NCBI GenBank assembly: GCA_017854775.1
Contig: JAFMHC010000008.1
Location: 1-54,096 of the forward strand
Source of the DNA: Gammaproteobacteria bacterium
GTDB taxonomy: Bacteria > Pseudomonadota > Gammaproteobacteria > Arenicellales > Arenicellaceae
DNA length: 54,096 nucleotides
Reading direction: 5' to 3'
This document shows positions 26,633 to 36,303 of the stretch, in pieces. Position 1 is the stretch's first letter; each line of letters starts with the position of its first letter. The notes under the pieces are model-generated. The model was not told where the DNA came from and searched no databases. It worked only from the letters and a program-made list of their open reading frames with translations. The position numbers and the translations under genes were made by a program.

Positions 26633-29556
26633 ACCTCGACGCCAATAAAGTAGTGAACGTAAAAGTCTGGCCGGTGATGGTAGCAATTATCATCCCACAG
26701 GTTCTTTTGATTCTGCTAAACATTCAAGGCTGGACACTGGTACGCGGCGAAGCCAGTGAGGCAGAACATTCTGTGGCGCTGGGTATTTTTTTAGCTGAGC
26801 TTGCCATTATTGGTTTAGCCACGACCTATTTGCTGTTTCGAAATTCACGTTTTGTTCCAGTGAGCATCATATTAAGTCTAACGTCTTTAGTGATACATAT
26901 AGGCTTTATGTTTGGTGTTCTCAGTTACTTAAACGAGGCCATTCCTAACTCAGTTCAGGCCTGGATTCTCAACCAAGAAAATGTCGCTCGATGGAATATA
27001 ACACTGTTTATGCCAGGCGCGTTTCTGTCCTTATACGCACTCACCCAGCAGTTCTTCAAGCGATTCGGTCGTCTGCAAAGCAGCCTAATCATAGCGTTAA
27101 CAACATTTGGCATTCCTATAATTTGGTATTCGTTAATCTCGGTGATGCAACCTATTTGGTTTGGGCAACTGTCCGTCGTCGTTGGGATTATCTGCTCTGT
27201 TTCGGTCGTGGTCATTTTTCTAGCAGGCATTATCAAACTATTCGATGGCTTAGTAACCGATATCTTTTCAGGTCGATACGATCTGAAATACACAATAACC
27301 GTCGCCTTGCTTGCCATAGCCGCCCCGCTTTGTGGTCTTTGGTTAAATCATCACCTGCCGTTTCCGGCTGACTTTCAGTCTTTTGGGGTCTACCTCTTTG
27401 CGCTGATTAACGGCTTGGTTCTACTGATTAAACCAGTGGGGGCACGCCTCAGCCTGCTACGCTTATTCTTGCGCTGCTTAACCTTGCCATTTATCGCCTA
27501 TTTTTTCTTAGTGTTCCTACCGTATTTACCACTATCACTAATAGCCATTATTGCTATGGGCGCTGGCGTCCTTATGCTTACTCCGTTGGCTTTGGGATTG
27601 TTTCAAACGCGAATAACGCTAATCGATTTCGGCTTGGCTAAGCGCAGCGCAGGGTCAGCCAAAGCTGTGACTGTGGTGATTATTGGTCTCGCCATTCTTC
27701 CAAGTTATTTTACCGTTCAAGCGCTGTTAGATAAACGGGCGTTAGACACCAGCCTAAGCTATTTTTACTCGCACAACGACAATACCCCGTCGTTGTCAAA
27801 GGCTAAGGTGAAGCGCACAGCGGCAACCCTGATACAGCTAAGAGATCGAAAATTAGGAACCCAGTTACCTTTTATATCCGGGGCTTACAACTCCTTGGTA
27901 TTTGGCAACTTAGTCTTATCAGATCGCAAAATAGAGCGAATGTTTACCTTACTAACAGGCACACCGATGCCCAGCGCAAAAAACTCATTGTTTGGCAGAC
28001 AAGGCCGCCCGAACAGAACATTTAGAGGTGGCCGCGTAATCGCCGCAAAACGTGACATAGGCATTAAAGAAGTTGCTATTAACGAGGTATCTGAACACCA
28101 AGCAACCGTTCGCATCACCTTAGAAAACTATTCAAGTGACACGCACTCGCTGTATGTTGAGCAGTTGGCGGTTCCCGAAGGCGCATTCATCACAGGCTTA
28201 CGTCTAAAGATCGGTGATAAGTGGGAAGTCGGTCGCGTGTTTGACCGTAAGACGGCTATCTGGGTGTTCGAAAAAATTACCGAGGTACGTCGTGATCCGG
28301 CGCTATTGTATTTCACCTCCGCCCGCGAGGCGCAACTACGGGTCTACCCGTTTCCCGCGAAAGGCGTGCGCGAAGTGGAAATTGATTTTCAGTTTCATCC
28401 AAAACTCGATGCCACAGTAATCCTTGGGCAGCGAGCAATCGATCTCAATCCGTCGGTTAATTTACCTGCGCTCGTAAGCCCCACCGGCGAACTAATTTCA
28501 AACACGCTGGCGGACTCGGCCTTCGTTAGAGAAAACTATTTGCACTTTATCTTGGACTATTCAGCGACCGCAACGGCGACGAGCCAGGATTATGCCGAGA
28601 AAATTGTAAACGTGATTAAGCAGCTGGGAGTAAACGAGTATCGGATATCTGCGGCCAACATTAGTAGCGCAAAAAGTTCTGAAGCTGGCTTGTTAACAGA
28701 ATCGAAGGTCGACGAAATATCAAACATTATTGACAGCATCGCGCTCGACCGCGTTGGTGGGCTTTGGTTGACACAAGCCATGGCGACCGAGGCAAGAGCG
28801 CGAGTCGCAACTCGAAGCATAGACAATTTTAAGCAACGCCCTTTGTTTGTAGTGCTAAGTGAAAATAGTGACATAGAAAAGCCAGACAGCTCAACTTGGA
28901 ACTCGTTATTGCCTGACGTGCATCAATGGTACGCATTCACTAATAACGCTTTGAGCGTTCGCTCTTTTTTACACAGCTCAGATCTAAACTCAGATCTAAA
29001 CTCAGAGCACCTAAACACCAACCCAGACAAGGTTGTAGCTCTGCTTAGCACTTCCGAGATTAATAGCACTTCAGGGATTAGTAGTGATTCAGCGATTTCA
29101 ATTATATCGGCCAGCCAATCGAGCCTTTATGGCAGCCAAGCGAAACAAGCAATAAGCCTATATCAGCCGACACAAGATGCCTTCGTTGCGGTTATTTCTA
29201 AACCTTCAGATTGCGCCGCTGGGGCCAGCTGGATAAGAAACGCCGCCCTATGGGCTCTATGGCAAGAAATAAACAGCGACCCAGTTCGTATTGAAAACCA
29301 ACGCAGTGAATTACTCAAGAAAAGTAGAGAGCTCAGCCTATTGTTGCCAACAACGTCGTTAATTGTGGTCGAAAGCGCATCTCAGTGGGAAATACTTAAG
29401 CGCAAAGAAAAACAATCGCTCAACAATCATAGCGCGCTCGATTTTGAGGAAGAGCAAGAAACACCAGAGCCAGTTTGGTGGCTCTTGCTGGCCGCGCTGC
29501 TTGGCTTTTTATATTATCGAGATTCGAGAACGCGACTAAGTTCTAAGAAATCTTAG
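26629..29556 (+). CDS. Polytopic VIT-domain protein with exosortase sorting tail (MSEP-CTERM-like)
   Basis: 975 aa. The N-terminal ~370 residues hold about ten TM helices. A VIT-like beta domain follows (about 465-590; KEVAINEVSEHQATVRITLENY and RVFDRKTAIWVFEKI), then a region resembling a VWA-type fold (about 600-830). The C-terminus has the tripartite sorting layout: TPEPVWW, a hydrophobic helix (LLLAALLGFLYY) and a basic end (RDSRTRLSSKK). Known exosortase K systems pair the enzyme with one such protein ending in an MSEP motif; here the motif reads TPEP. Short repeats (SDLNSDLNSEHLN) lie near residue 785. Presumed substrate of the upstream exosortase. Confidence 0.8.
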   Translation: MNLDANKVVNVKVWPVMVAIIIPQVLLILLNIQGWTLVRGEASEAEHSVALGIFLAELAIIGLATTYLLFRNSRFVPVSIILSLTSLVIHIGFMFGVLSYLNEAIPNSVQAWILNQENVARWNITLFMPGAFLSLYALTQQFFKRFGRLQSSLIIALTTFGIPIIWYSLISVMQPIWFGQLSVVVGIICSVSVVVIFLAGIIKLFDGLVTDIFSGRYDLKYTITVALLAIAAPLCGLWLNHHLPFPADFQSFGVYLFALINGLVLLIKPVGARLSLLRLFLRCLTLPFIAYFFLVFLPYLPLSLIAIIAMGAGVLMLTPLALGLFQTRITLIDFGLAKRSAGSAKAVTVVIIGLAILPSYFTVQALLDKRALDTSLSYFYSHNDNTPSLSKAKVKRTAATLIQLRDRKLGTQLPFISGAYNSLVFGNLVLSDRKIERMFTLLTGTPMPSAKNSLFGRQGRPNRTFRGGRVIAAKRDIGIKEVAINEVSEHQATVRITLENYSSDTHSLYVEQLAVPEGAFITGLRLKIGDKWEVGRVFDRKTAIWVFEKITEVRRDPALLYFTSAREAQLRVYPFPAKGVREVEIDFQFHPKLDATVILGQRAIDLNPSVNLPALVSPTGELISNTLADSAFVRENYLHFILDYSATATATSQDYAEKIVNVIKQLGVNEYRISAANISSAKSSEAGLLTESKVDEISNIIDSIALDRVGGLWLTQAMATEARARVATRSIDNFKQRPLFVVLSENSDIEKPDSSTWNSLLPDVHQWYAFTNNALSVRSFLHSSDLNSDLNSEHLNTNPDKVVALLSTSEINSTSGISSDSAISIISASQSSLYGSQAKQAISLYQPTQDAFVAVISKPSDCAAGASWIRNAALWALWQEINSDPVRIENQRSELLKKSRELSLLLPTTSLIVVESASQWEILKRKEKQSLNNHSALDFEEEQETPEPVWWLLLAALLGFLYYRDSRTRLSSKKS

Positions 29557-30473
29557 ACTATCAAACGTCCGAATTTTTTTGATATTCCCACCGTCACAGT
29601 GCAGCCTGAATTGAATGCGATAAAGTCTTTCTGTATCCCATCTGAGAACATAACGCCGTTCTCGGGCATCAAAGACTCGAGTTCTAAATGGTTGTCATTG
29701 TCGATCGAACCAAACACTAAGTCGGTGCCGGTGGTATTGCTTGGGAAAGGCTCTCTTACGGCAAACTGAACATGTTTGCTATCCCAAGCGAAGCCGTTAG
29801 ATAAATCATGCTTATTAACACCAGATACTCCCATCGCTCCGGCTAGAATAGACTGAAACCAACCGGTTGAGCCGAAGCCGGTTGAGATGATGATTCCAGA
29901 GGAAGAGTGGCATTCGCTTTGGCCGTTCCAATGAATATTGTAGCGCGCTGATGTATGCGATTTCGGCCCGATAAATAAGTCATTCACGCCCAACAATACC
30001 TGACCATCATTGGTCCGCGCTTCTACAAAAGTGATGGTCTTGCTATCCGCAATATCCGCCATAGTTTTTAGCACTACGCCTTTCAAATTCCCGACTTCGA
30101 ACGGCAATAGCTTTCCATCCCATCTATCCGGGTCAGGGTTAATAGCAATTACCGGGTTTCCGTCTAAGTATTTCAAAGCATTGGCTACCAAGCCATCTTG
30201 GCCAACGATAACGACGACATCTTCTGCAGAGAACTGATAGTTGGGCAGAAAAGCACGCTCTAGTTTTTGTAAGCGACCTAGCGGTTTTAATATTCTCTCT
30301 ACCTCGTCTAACTGCTTTTGGTAAAGATCGTGCTCCGCCAAATAATCACTAACCTCGGCATTGCTGTGCTCTAAGTAGAACTTCGCTTGTGGCCAGGTAT
30401 TAAACCGTTCAATCAGTTCTTGTAACCGCGTTTTGCGAGTTACAAGAACAAACCGATGTCCTTGAGTTTTCAT
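29553..30473 (-). CDS. NAD(+)/NADH kinase family protein
   Basis: 306 aa. Family landmarks are VVIVGQDGLVANALKYL (the GGDG motif, here degenerate as VGQDG), PVIAINPDPDRWDG, and SSGIIISTGFGSTGWFQSI, the glycine-rich loop of NAD kinases. The N-terminal ~80 residues precede the catalytic core. It ends four bases inside the convergent VIT gene and follows the SPFH gene by 8 bp. The change in the GGDG motif raises the possibility of altered substrate or activity. It probably phosphorylates NAD or a related nucleotide. Confidence 0.78.
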   Translation of the reverse strand: MKTQGHRFVLVTRKTRLQELIERFNTWPQAKFYLEHSNAEVSDYLAEHDLYQKQLDEVERILKPLGRLQKLERAFLPNYQFSAEDVVVIVGQDGLVANALKYLDGNPVIAINPDPDRWDGKLLPFEVGNLKGVVLKTMADIADSKTITFVEARTNDGQVLLGVNDLFIGPKSHTSARYNIHWNGQSECHSSSGIIISTGFGSTGWFQSILAGAMGVSGVNKHDLSNGFAWDSKHVQFAVREPFPSNTTGTDLVFGSIDNDNHLELESLMPENGVMFSDGIQKDFIAFNSGCTVTVGISKKFGRLIV

Positions 30474-30481
30474 TTATCTAT

Positions 30482-31504
30482 TTACCCTTTCACGGCCTTC
30501 TTCATCATATTGCCAAACAAATCTGGTGTGATATTTAGCTCGCCAATTTTGCCTGCATTTTGCGCAAGAGATTCAAACGCCATCGCCATTAACTGATCTG
30601 GATTCATGTTTGCCAATGCCATCGCCTTTAGATTCTCAACAGGTAAGGTCTTGAATGCTTGCATCTTGACGGTTACCGCATAAGCTTCGGTATCAGACTC
30701 CTGCTTTCTGTTGTCAGATTGCAATTGCACCAGGCTTTGGCGCTGAGTCTCTCGGTCAATGCTTGCTTGCACGCGCTCAGCATCCGTCATCGCTTTGCCT
30801 CGCAAAATTTCGCGCTCGTTCTCAACACGAGATTCAGCAATCTCCTGCTCTTTCTGTTGCACAGATAAGTCAGTTTGCAACTCAGCCTCTTTAATTAGCC
30901 GCTCTTGTTCCACCGCCGCCTTTCGTCGACCATAAACGGCATCATCAGCTTCTTGGAGTATGAGTTCTCGGGCTTCAGCTTCAAGCGCTCTTGCAGTTTC
31001 TGGGTCGGCTGAAATTCTGCCTACCATGGTATTCAACACTTCAATACCCATTGCATTTACACCAACGTCGGTCGCCAACTGTTCTTGAATCAGTTGCGCG
31101 ATCTTGGTATTGATCACAAACGCATCTCGCAACTTAGTGTTTTGCACTTCGTTCTGAACAATGGTCTGCGCAGATCGAACAACTCGATCATTTAGTTTCA
31201 ACGGGTCGTCAGAAAGATAGCTGACTCCATCCTTCTTCAAATTAAAATTAAGAATTCCCGCTATGCTCTCTGGGTTGGCAACACGAAAGGTAATTTGCCC
31301 CTGCACTTTAACTGCTTGAAAATCAGCTGTCTGCAAGTTGAAGATGAATGGCGCTTCTTGAGCGTTAACGGGAACAGCCGCGATAGAGGTAGTAGCAACA
31401 TTGTAGAAAAAGCTTAAGCCTTTGCCCTTACTTCTGGTTTTGCCGTTAACGGTTTTAACAACGAAGGTTGTTGGTTCGGCTTTGTAGTATCTAATTCCAA
31501 ACAT
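30482..31504 (-). CDS. SPFH (stomatin/band 7) domain protein
   Basis: 340 aa. The SPFH domain covers about residues 10-200 (FNLQTADFQAVKVQGQITFRV, then LNTMVGRISADPETARALEAEARELI). A Glu/Arg/Gln-rich coiled coil covers about 200-290, and a hydrophobic-helical end follows. There is no TM helix, so membrane contact is peripheral. It forms an operon with the NAD kinase. Similar SPFH-NAD kinase pairs, often with a NUDIX protein, are known in other bacteria; here the NUDIX regulator lies 13 kb away but shares a promoter pattern with this operon. Confidence 0.85.
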   Translation of the reverse strand: MFGIRYYKAEPTTFVVKTVNGKTRSKGKGLSFFYNVATTSIAAVPVNAQEAPFIFNLQTADFQAVKVQGQITFRVANPESIAGILNFNLKKDGVSYLSDDPLKLNDRVVRSAQTIVQNEVQNTKLRDAFVINTKIAQLIQEQLATDVGVNAMGIEVLNTMVGRISADPETARALEAEARELILQEADDAVYGRRKAAVEQERLIKEAELQTDLSVQQKEQEIAESRVENEREILRGKAMTDAERVQASIDRETQRQSLVQLQSDNRKQESDTEAYAVTVKMQAFKTLPVENLKAMALANMNPDQLMAMAFESLAQNAGKIGELNITPDLFGNMMKKAVKG

Positions 31505-31535
31505 TGTTGGCTCCGTAGGTTTACTTAATATTGAC

Positions 31536-31595
31536 TATATATTGTCTCTACAACAATAATAAGTCAAGGGTTATTTGTCTTAGAGACAATATATA
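31536..31595 (-). promoter_or_regulatory. Promoter of SPFH/NAD kinase operon with a 15-bp perfect inverted repeat
   Basis: TATATATTGTCTCTA (31536-31550) and its exact reverse complement (31581-31595) flank 30 bp. On the minus strand TTGACT (31567-31562) is followed after 15 bp by GACAATATATA (31546-31536), which supplies a -10 region. The same TTGACW-N15-GACAATATATA string occurs upstream of the NUDIX regulator gene (45148-45179). A dimeric repressor on both arms could loop or block the promoter. Confidence 0.7.
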
Positions 31596-31805
31596 AAATT
31601 AATCACTTTTCGATATCACACGCTGAATGCGCAACTCTGCAGAACCCGAGAATACTCTAGCATTCGGCCAACGCCTTATTTAGACTTACTCGATAGCTCA
31701 GGTGCATTAAGAAATATCATGATACAACCATGACATTTCTATGGCACACAGATTCGATCATCGGCCTAGACTGCGTTTATCAAAAAAATATTGGAGAATC
31801 ACACT

Positions 31806-33584
31806 ATGCTGAACACATCATTGTTGGCCCTTAAAAACCCTAAAAATAAAATTCGAATCGTCGCGCTTGGCGTTTTTATAGCGGCCTTGGCCGGTTGTGC
31901 CTCTCAACCTAAGCCAGTGACCGACGCCCCTGGTGGCTATCCGCAGACACAGCAACCTAATAATTATCCAGAGGGCGAAGTGCTTGAAGAGGTTGTTGTC
32001 ACATCATCTAAAAGCTCACGAAGTTCTAGATCTAAGCGTAAAAATCGTGCGGTATCAAAAGAAGCTCAGGCTAGCGCTGCCGAATACGCTTATGGCAACG
32101 TCGACGAAAGCCAACAATACGCCGAAGAATCAGATGTTCCAATTCTAAGAGAAGGCAGCGCTCAAAAAATCTTTAGGGACTACGGGGTCAACCCGACCAT
32201 GAGCACCCGCAACCAACCTTATTCGACCTTCGCGATGGACGTCGACACCGTGTCGTATCAAATCACTAAGGCTAGCCTTGAATCGAATAGCTTGCCGAAA
32301 AAGTCATCGGTTCGTGTCGAAGAGTTTATTAACAACTTTAGCTACAACTACGGCTCTAGCGACGATGTATTTTCGATCAGCGCCGAAGTGGCTCCGTCAC
32401 CTTATCGACCTGGTTTTCATTTATTACACGTTGGCGTAAAGGCCAAATATGTAGCCGACCAACAGCGCCTACCCGCTAACCTTGTGCTGGTGGCCGATGT
32501 GTCTGGCTCAATGCAAAGCGATCTCAAAATGGGTTTGCAGAAACAAGCGCTGACCACATTAGTCTCGCAATTAAGCGCCAGAGATTCGGTCGCCATAGTT
32601 ACCTATAGCGATCAAGCTAAGGTTTTGTTAGAACCGACAACAGCAAATAACAAGAGCAAAATTTATGCGGCCATCCAACAAATGCATGCTGGTGGCGGAA
32701 CCAATGTAGAGCAAGGATTGCAAAGCGGATACGCGCTCGCCGACGCAATAGCCTACCCTGGTCATGTAAACCGAGTAGTGCTCACCTCAGACGGTTTAGC
32801 AAACATTGGCAATGTCGACCCGAAAGATATTTTAGAGAAAATCAAAAAATACCGAGAGCGCAATATATTTTTAACCACAGTAGGTGTTGGCAAATCAATG
32901 TACAACGACTACCTACTTGAGCAACTCGCTAACAAAGGCAACGGCAACTACCTTTACTTGGCGAACCAATCTGACATAGAACGCGTTTTCGTCGACGGAC
33001 TAACAACTCAATTACAAGTAGTTGCCAAAGACGCCAAGGTACAGGTCAAGTTCAACCCAGAAAAGGTCAGCTTATACCGTCAAATCGGTTACGAGAACCG
33101 TGGCCTGAAAACACAGGACTTTCTTGATGCCAGCAAAGACGGCGGCGAAGTCGGCGCGAATCAACAAGTGACCGTGCTATACGAAGTAAAATTGACCAAC
33201 CTGAACGATGGTGCTGACATTGCCAATGTAGCCTTGAGTTATAAAAAGCCCCAAGGCTCAAGCGTGTTTTCGCTCGATAAAGCAATCCCCTCAAGCGTAA
33301 TTCGCTCGGGCAATCAAGCAGCCTCATCCGACACGGTAATCTCAATGGCGGTTGCGGCATTCGCTGAAAAGTTACGCCAATCGTATTGGTCGCGCACCTA
33401 CGACTACAATCAAATTCAAGCTCAATTGGTGGCGCTGCCTGAGCCGCTTAGACGCAGTAGTGAGGTTGTCGAGCTACAAAATTTAGTGGCTATCGCAGCT
33501 AGGCTTGATTCGCGACGCGACCCTTACTCGAGAAAACTCCCGCTTAGTCGTATAGATTACGACCGCGTACCACTACTGCGTTAA
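31806..33584 (+). CDS. VWA-domain lipoprotein (YfbK-like)
   Basis: 592 aa from ATG 31806, chosen over TTG 31791 because TTGGAG at 31791-31796 is then its ribosome binding site. A lipoprotein signal is present (IAALAGCASQ, lipobox LAGC). A Ser/Arg-rich linker and the N-terminal von Willebrand-associated domain follow (YSTFAMDVDTVSYQITKASL), then the VWA domain with a MIDAS motif DVSGSMQSD near residue 232, plus TSDGLANIG. The C-terminal ~150 residues form the usual YfbK-type tail. It lies 10 bp before a sensor kinase gene, so it probably acts with that kinase in the envelope, perhaps as a sensor accessory protein. Confidence 0.88.
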   Translation: MLNTSLLALKNPKNKIRIVALGVFIAALAGCASQPKPVTDAPGGYPQTQQPNNYPEGEVLEEVVVTSSKSSRSSRSKRKNRAVSKEAQASAAEYAYGNVDESQQYAEESDVPILREGSAQKIFRDYGVNPTMSTRNQPYSTFAMDVDTVSYQITKASLESNSLPKKSSVRVEEFINNFSYNYGSSDDVFSISAEVAPSPYRPGFHLLHVGVKAKYVADQQRLPANLVLVADVSGSMQSDLKMGLQKQALTTLVSQLSARDSVAIVTYSDQAKVLLEPTTANNKSKIYAAIQQMHAGGGTNVEQGLQSGYALADAIAYPGHVNRVVLTSDGLANIGNVDPKDILEKIKKYRERNIFLTTVGVGKSMYNDYLLEQLANKGNGNYLYLANQSDIERVFVDGLTTQLQVVAKDAKVQVKFNPEKVSLYRQIGYENRGLKTQDFLDASKDGGEVGANQQVTVLYEVKLTNLNDGADIANVALSYKKPQGSSVFSLDKAIPSSVIRSGNQAASSDTVISMAVAAFAEKLRQSYWSRTYDYNQIQAQLVALPEPLRRSSEVVELQNLVAIAARLDSRRDPYSRKLPLSRIDYDRVPLLR

Positions 33585-33594
33585 ACTCATCAGC

Positions 33595-35481
33595 ATGACA
33601 ACACAAGCACGTGCTGGTAAGGCAACCGTATCGCTATGGCTATCTATAGCGGTACTTCTTATGGGGCTATTATTCCTTACCTTGGTGATCATCGAGTATC
33701 AACGCAATACGTCTTTGATAGAACAAAATCGGTCATTGATTTCTGGCTCAGCGAAAACACGTTTAAGCAGTAATCTGTTATATCTGGAGCCGAGCCGAAA
33801 CTGGAACGACTCTTACAACGACTCTGCCAATGACTACCGCTGGATTCAGCACGCACCACGCACCTATTGGTTTAATAATGCAGTTCAAGAATTCCCATGG
33901 TCCCGGGAAGCCGTTTCCAATTCAGACCCACAAGGTGAAACACTACAAACGATGTGGGGCGCAGTAAATTCACCCTCACCGACGCCCCTCGTTAACCAAG
34001 AACGCCTACGCTTACTTAATTCCGTAAAAGCGGCATTAGACGATAGCTCTTATACTGCCAGCTCAGATGCCAACTCTGCTAACGAAAAAAAAATCGCTAT
34101 CCAACAATCGTTTGATGCTTACCTAGAACACACTCGCGCCTATCACTTAAGCCCTCAACAAGAGATCGTGTTCTCACTCAAACTGCTTGAAATTGGTGCG
34201 CAAGATCACTGGAGCTCAGAGCTTGTGCACGCCATATTAATCACCGGCGGCAGCTCACAGGCACCCATCGTTAGGCCGGTTGTTGACCTATTATTCAGGC
34301 ACGCGGGGCATTTTTCAAACGACGAGCTTGATTGGGTTATCAGCAAGATACAGCGACACCTCGAGGTTTTTAACCTGCCAGCCTATTTTCTCGATGACTA
34401 TGTATCACACCTAAAAAAACCTAGGTTCGCCTTACCAGCAAATATCAGCGGCGCAGATAACGAACTTGTAGTTAGCACTGACCAGTATTGGTTTTTGCAC
34501 CAATCGTCGAACACGCAGATCAGCGCTGAACCCATCGATCTAGTTGAAGAGCTTCATTTCGTTGAGCTTGAGTTCATTGAACTCGGTGTACTCGACAAGG
34601 GTGATTCTTTAAATTTCGGCGACCTTAGCAGCCGTATCTCATTAGACGATATTGGCATTGACGTAAACAAAACGCAGCTGAATCAAGGCCAACGCAACCA
34701 GTTGAGCTACTTAGTAATTAAAAGTATTATGCTGATCGCATTTATGGCATTGGTGTTACTCACGCTAAGATTAATCGAGAAGAATCAGCAGCGCAGGTTT
34801 GAATATCTCGCACTCAGAGAAGACTTTGTAAAGCTAGTAAGCCATGAGCTAAAAACGCCGCTAGCGGGCATACGCGCCATGGCCGAAACGCTACGAAAAC
34901 GCGTGGAAAGAGGCATTAGCGTAGAAGCTTACCCTGAAAGAATAATCAATGAAGCCGATAAACTCTGGTACATGGTCGACAATATTTTGGGCTTTAATCG
35001 AGTACAACTGACCGGCGCTATTATCGACAAACGCCCGACCAAGATTAAGCCAATATGCAACGCCATTATTGATGATGTGCGTTCGTTTTCTAACAAGCCC
35101 TACACACTAAGCAATACAATTGACGAATCAGCCGAGCTGTTAGTAGACCCAGAGCTATTTTCATTGGTGGTAAAAAACATTATTGTTAACGCTGGGCTTT
35201 ATAACGATCAAGCAACCGTTGCTATTGAATTAACGTTTAATCAACAAGAAGCGTGTTTACTAATTTCAGACAATGGCATAGGCATTGCCGAAGCAGATCG
35301 TAGTAAAATATTTAAACCCTTTGTGCGGCTTGCACAATCCGCACGAGAGTCTGCGCGGCAATCGGGCACCGGCTTAGGCTTGGCAATCTGCAAACGCATT
35401 ATGCAGCTTCATGGCGGAGACCTATCGCTTGCACAATCAAACCAACAAGGCAGCGTATGGAAAATCAGCCTCTCAAAGTGA
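33595..35481 (+). CDS. Membrane sensor histidine kinase
   Basis: 628 aa. TM1 is near residues 14-36 (LSIAVLLMGLLFLTLVII), a large periplasmic domain of about 330 residues follows, and TM2 is near 378-397 (SIMLIAFMALVLLTLRLI). The dimerisation/phosphoacceptor helix has LVSHELKTPLAGIRAM with His about residue 417. The ATPase domain has VVKNIIVNAGLYND (N box), ISDNGIGIAEADRSKIF (G1/F) and GTGLGLAICKRIM (G2). The unusually large sensory domain shows no fold I know. Operon order is VWA lipoprotein, kinase, response regulator. Confidence 0.92.
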   Translation: MTTQARAGKATVSLWLSIAVLLMGLLFLTLVIIEYQRNTSLIEQNRSLISGSAKTRLSSNLLYLEPSRNWNDSYNDSANDYRWIQHAPRTYWFNNAVQEFPWSREAVSNSDPQGETLQTMWGAVNSPSPTPLVNQERLRLLNSVKAALDDSSYTASSDANSANEKKIAIQQSFDAYLEHTRAYHLSPQQEIVFSLKLLEIGAQDHWSSELVHAILITGGSSQAPIVRPVVDLLFRHAGHFSNDELDWVISKIQRHLEVFNLPAYFLDDYVSHLKKPRFALPANISGADNELVVSTDQYWFLHQSSNTQISAEPIDLVEELHFVELEFIELGVLDKGDSLNFGDLSSRISLDDIGIDVNKTQLNQGQRNQLSYLVIKSIMLIAFMALVLLTLRLIEKNQQRRFEYLALREDFVKLVSHELKTPLAGIRAMAETLRKRVERGISVEAYPERIINEADKLWYMVDNILGFNRVQLTGAIIDKRPTKIKPICNAIIDDVRSFSNKPYTLSNTIDESAELLVDPELFSLVVKNIIVNAGLYNDQATVAIELTFNQQEACLLISDNGIGIAEADRSKIFKPFVRLAQSARESARQSGTGLGLAICKRIMQLHGGDLSLAQSNQQGSVWKISLSK

Positions 35482-35552
35482 CAAACTATAAGCACTACGA
35501 TTGCCGTAACTTAACCGTGTTTACAAGCCTATCAATTGTCGCGTAATAGCTT

Positions 35553-36260
35553 ATGAATAACCGCTTACTAGTAGTTGAAGACGACGAAAGCCTGCGCCTC
35601 ACCCTAGTCGATAACTTAGAGCTCGAAGGCTACGACGTGTTGTCCGCCAGCACCATCGCCGAGGCAAAATCTGTTATCTCTCAACAGAGCTTAGCAAGCC
35701 AAGAAATTGAGATAATCGTGCTAGACCTAATGCTACCCGACGGCAGCGGCTACGATCTCTGTGAAGAAATCAGGCTCACCAACCAGCGCATGATGATACT
35801 CATGCTAACCGCCAGAACCTTAGATACCGACCTGCAAATGGGCTTTAACAAAGGCGCCGACGACTACCTAACCAAACCCTATAAAGTCGCCGAACTTTTA
35901 CTGCGCATAAAAGCCTTATTACGCCGCACATCAAGCGCACAAAGAAGCGTCGAAACATCAATCATCAACGACGCAAAAATCAACTGGCAAAAGCACAGTG
36001 TAAGCAAAGATGGGCAAGAGATTCACCTAACCAAAAAAGAATTCGATCTACTCAAACTGCTGTTCGACAACCTCGACCAACCACTCACCAGAGACGAAAT
36101 ACTCAGCCAAGTATGGGGCGACGAAGTGTATGTAGAAGAGCGCACAGTTGATAACTTTATTTCAAATATCCGCAAAGCACTTGATCTAAATGAGCCTCGT
36201 GTTTACTTTGTTAAAACGGTTCGGGGGGTTGGTTATGCGCTTATGAAAGGGGTGGGGTGA
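35553..36260 (+). CDS. OmpR-family response regulator
   Basis: 235 aa. The receiver domain has acidic pocket DDE near residues 9-11, phosphoacceptor Asp about 58 in IVLDLMLPDGSGYDL, Thr in MLTAR, and Lys in YLTKPYKVAEL. The winged-helix output domain runs from about 140 (LTKKEFDLLKLLFDN) to VKTVRGVGYALMKG. It is the cognate partner of the kinase just upstream (71-bp gap). Targets unknown; the VWA gene is a natural candidate. Confidence 0.94.
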   Translation: MNNRLLVVEDDESLRLTLVDNLELEGYDVLSASTIAEAKSVISQQSLASQEIEIIVLDLMLPDGSGYDLCEEIRLTNQRMMILMLTARTLDTDLQMGFNKGADDYLTKPYKVAELLLRIKALLRRTSSAQRSVETSIINDAKINWQKHSVSKDGQEIHLTKKEFDLLKLLFDNLDQPLTRDEILSQVWGDEVYVEERTVDNFISNIRKALDLNEPRVYFVKTVRGVGYALMKGVG

Positions 36261-36303
36261 CTGTACCGTCAATCCAAGCTTATTGAAAATTTGTCACCTA
36301 CTT

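Noticed and set aside
28975-29010. Short tandem codon repeat in the VIT protein
   Set aside because: Only two 12-bp units inside a disordered Ser/Asn-rich stretch; ordinary slippage.
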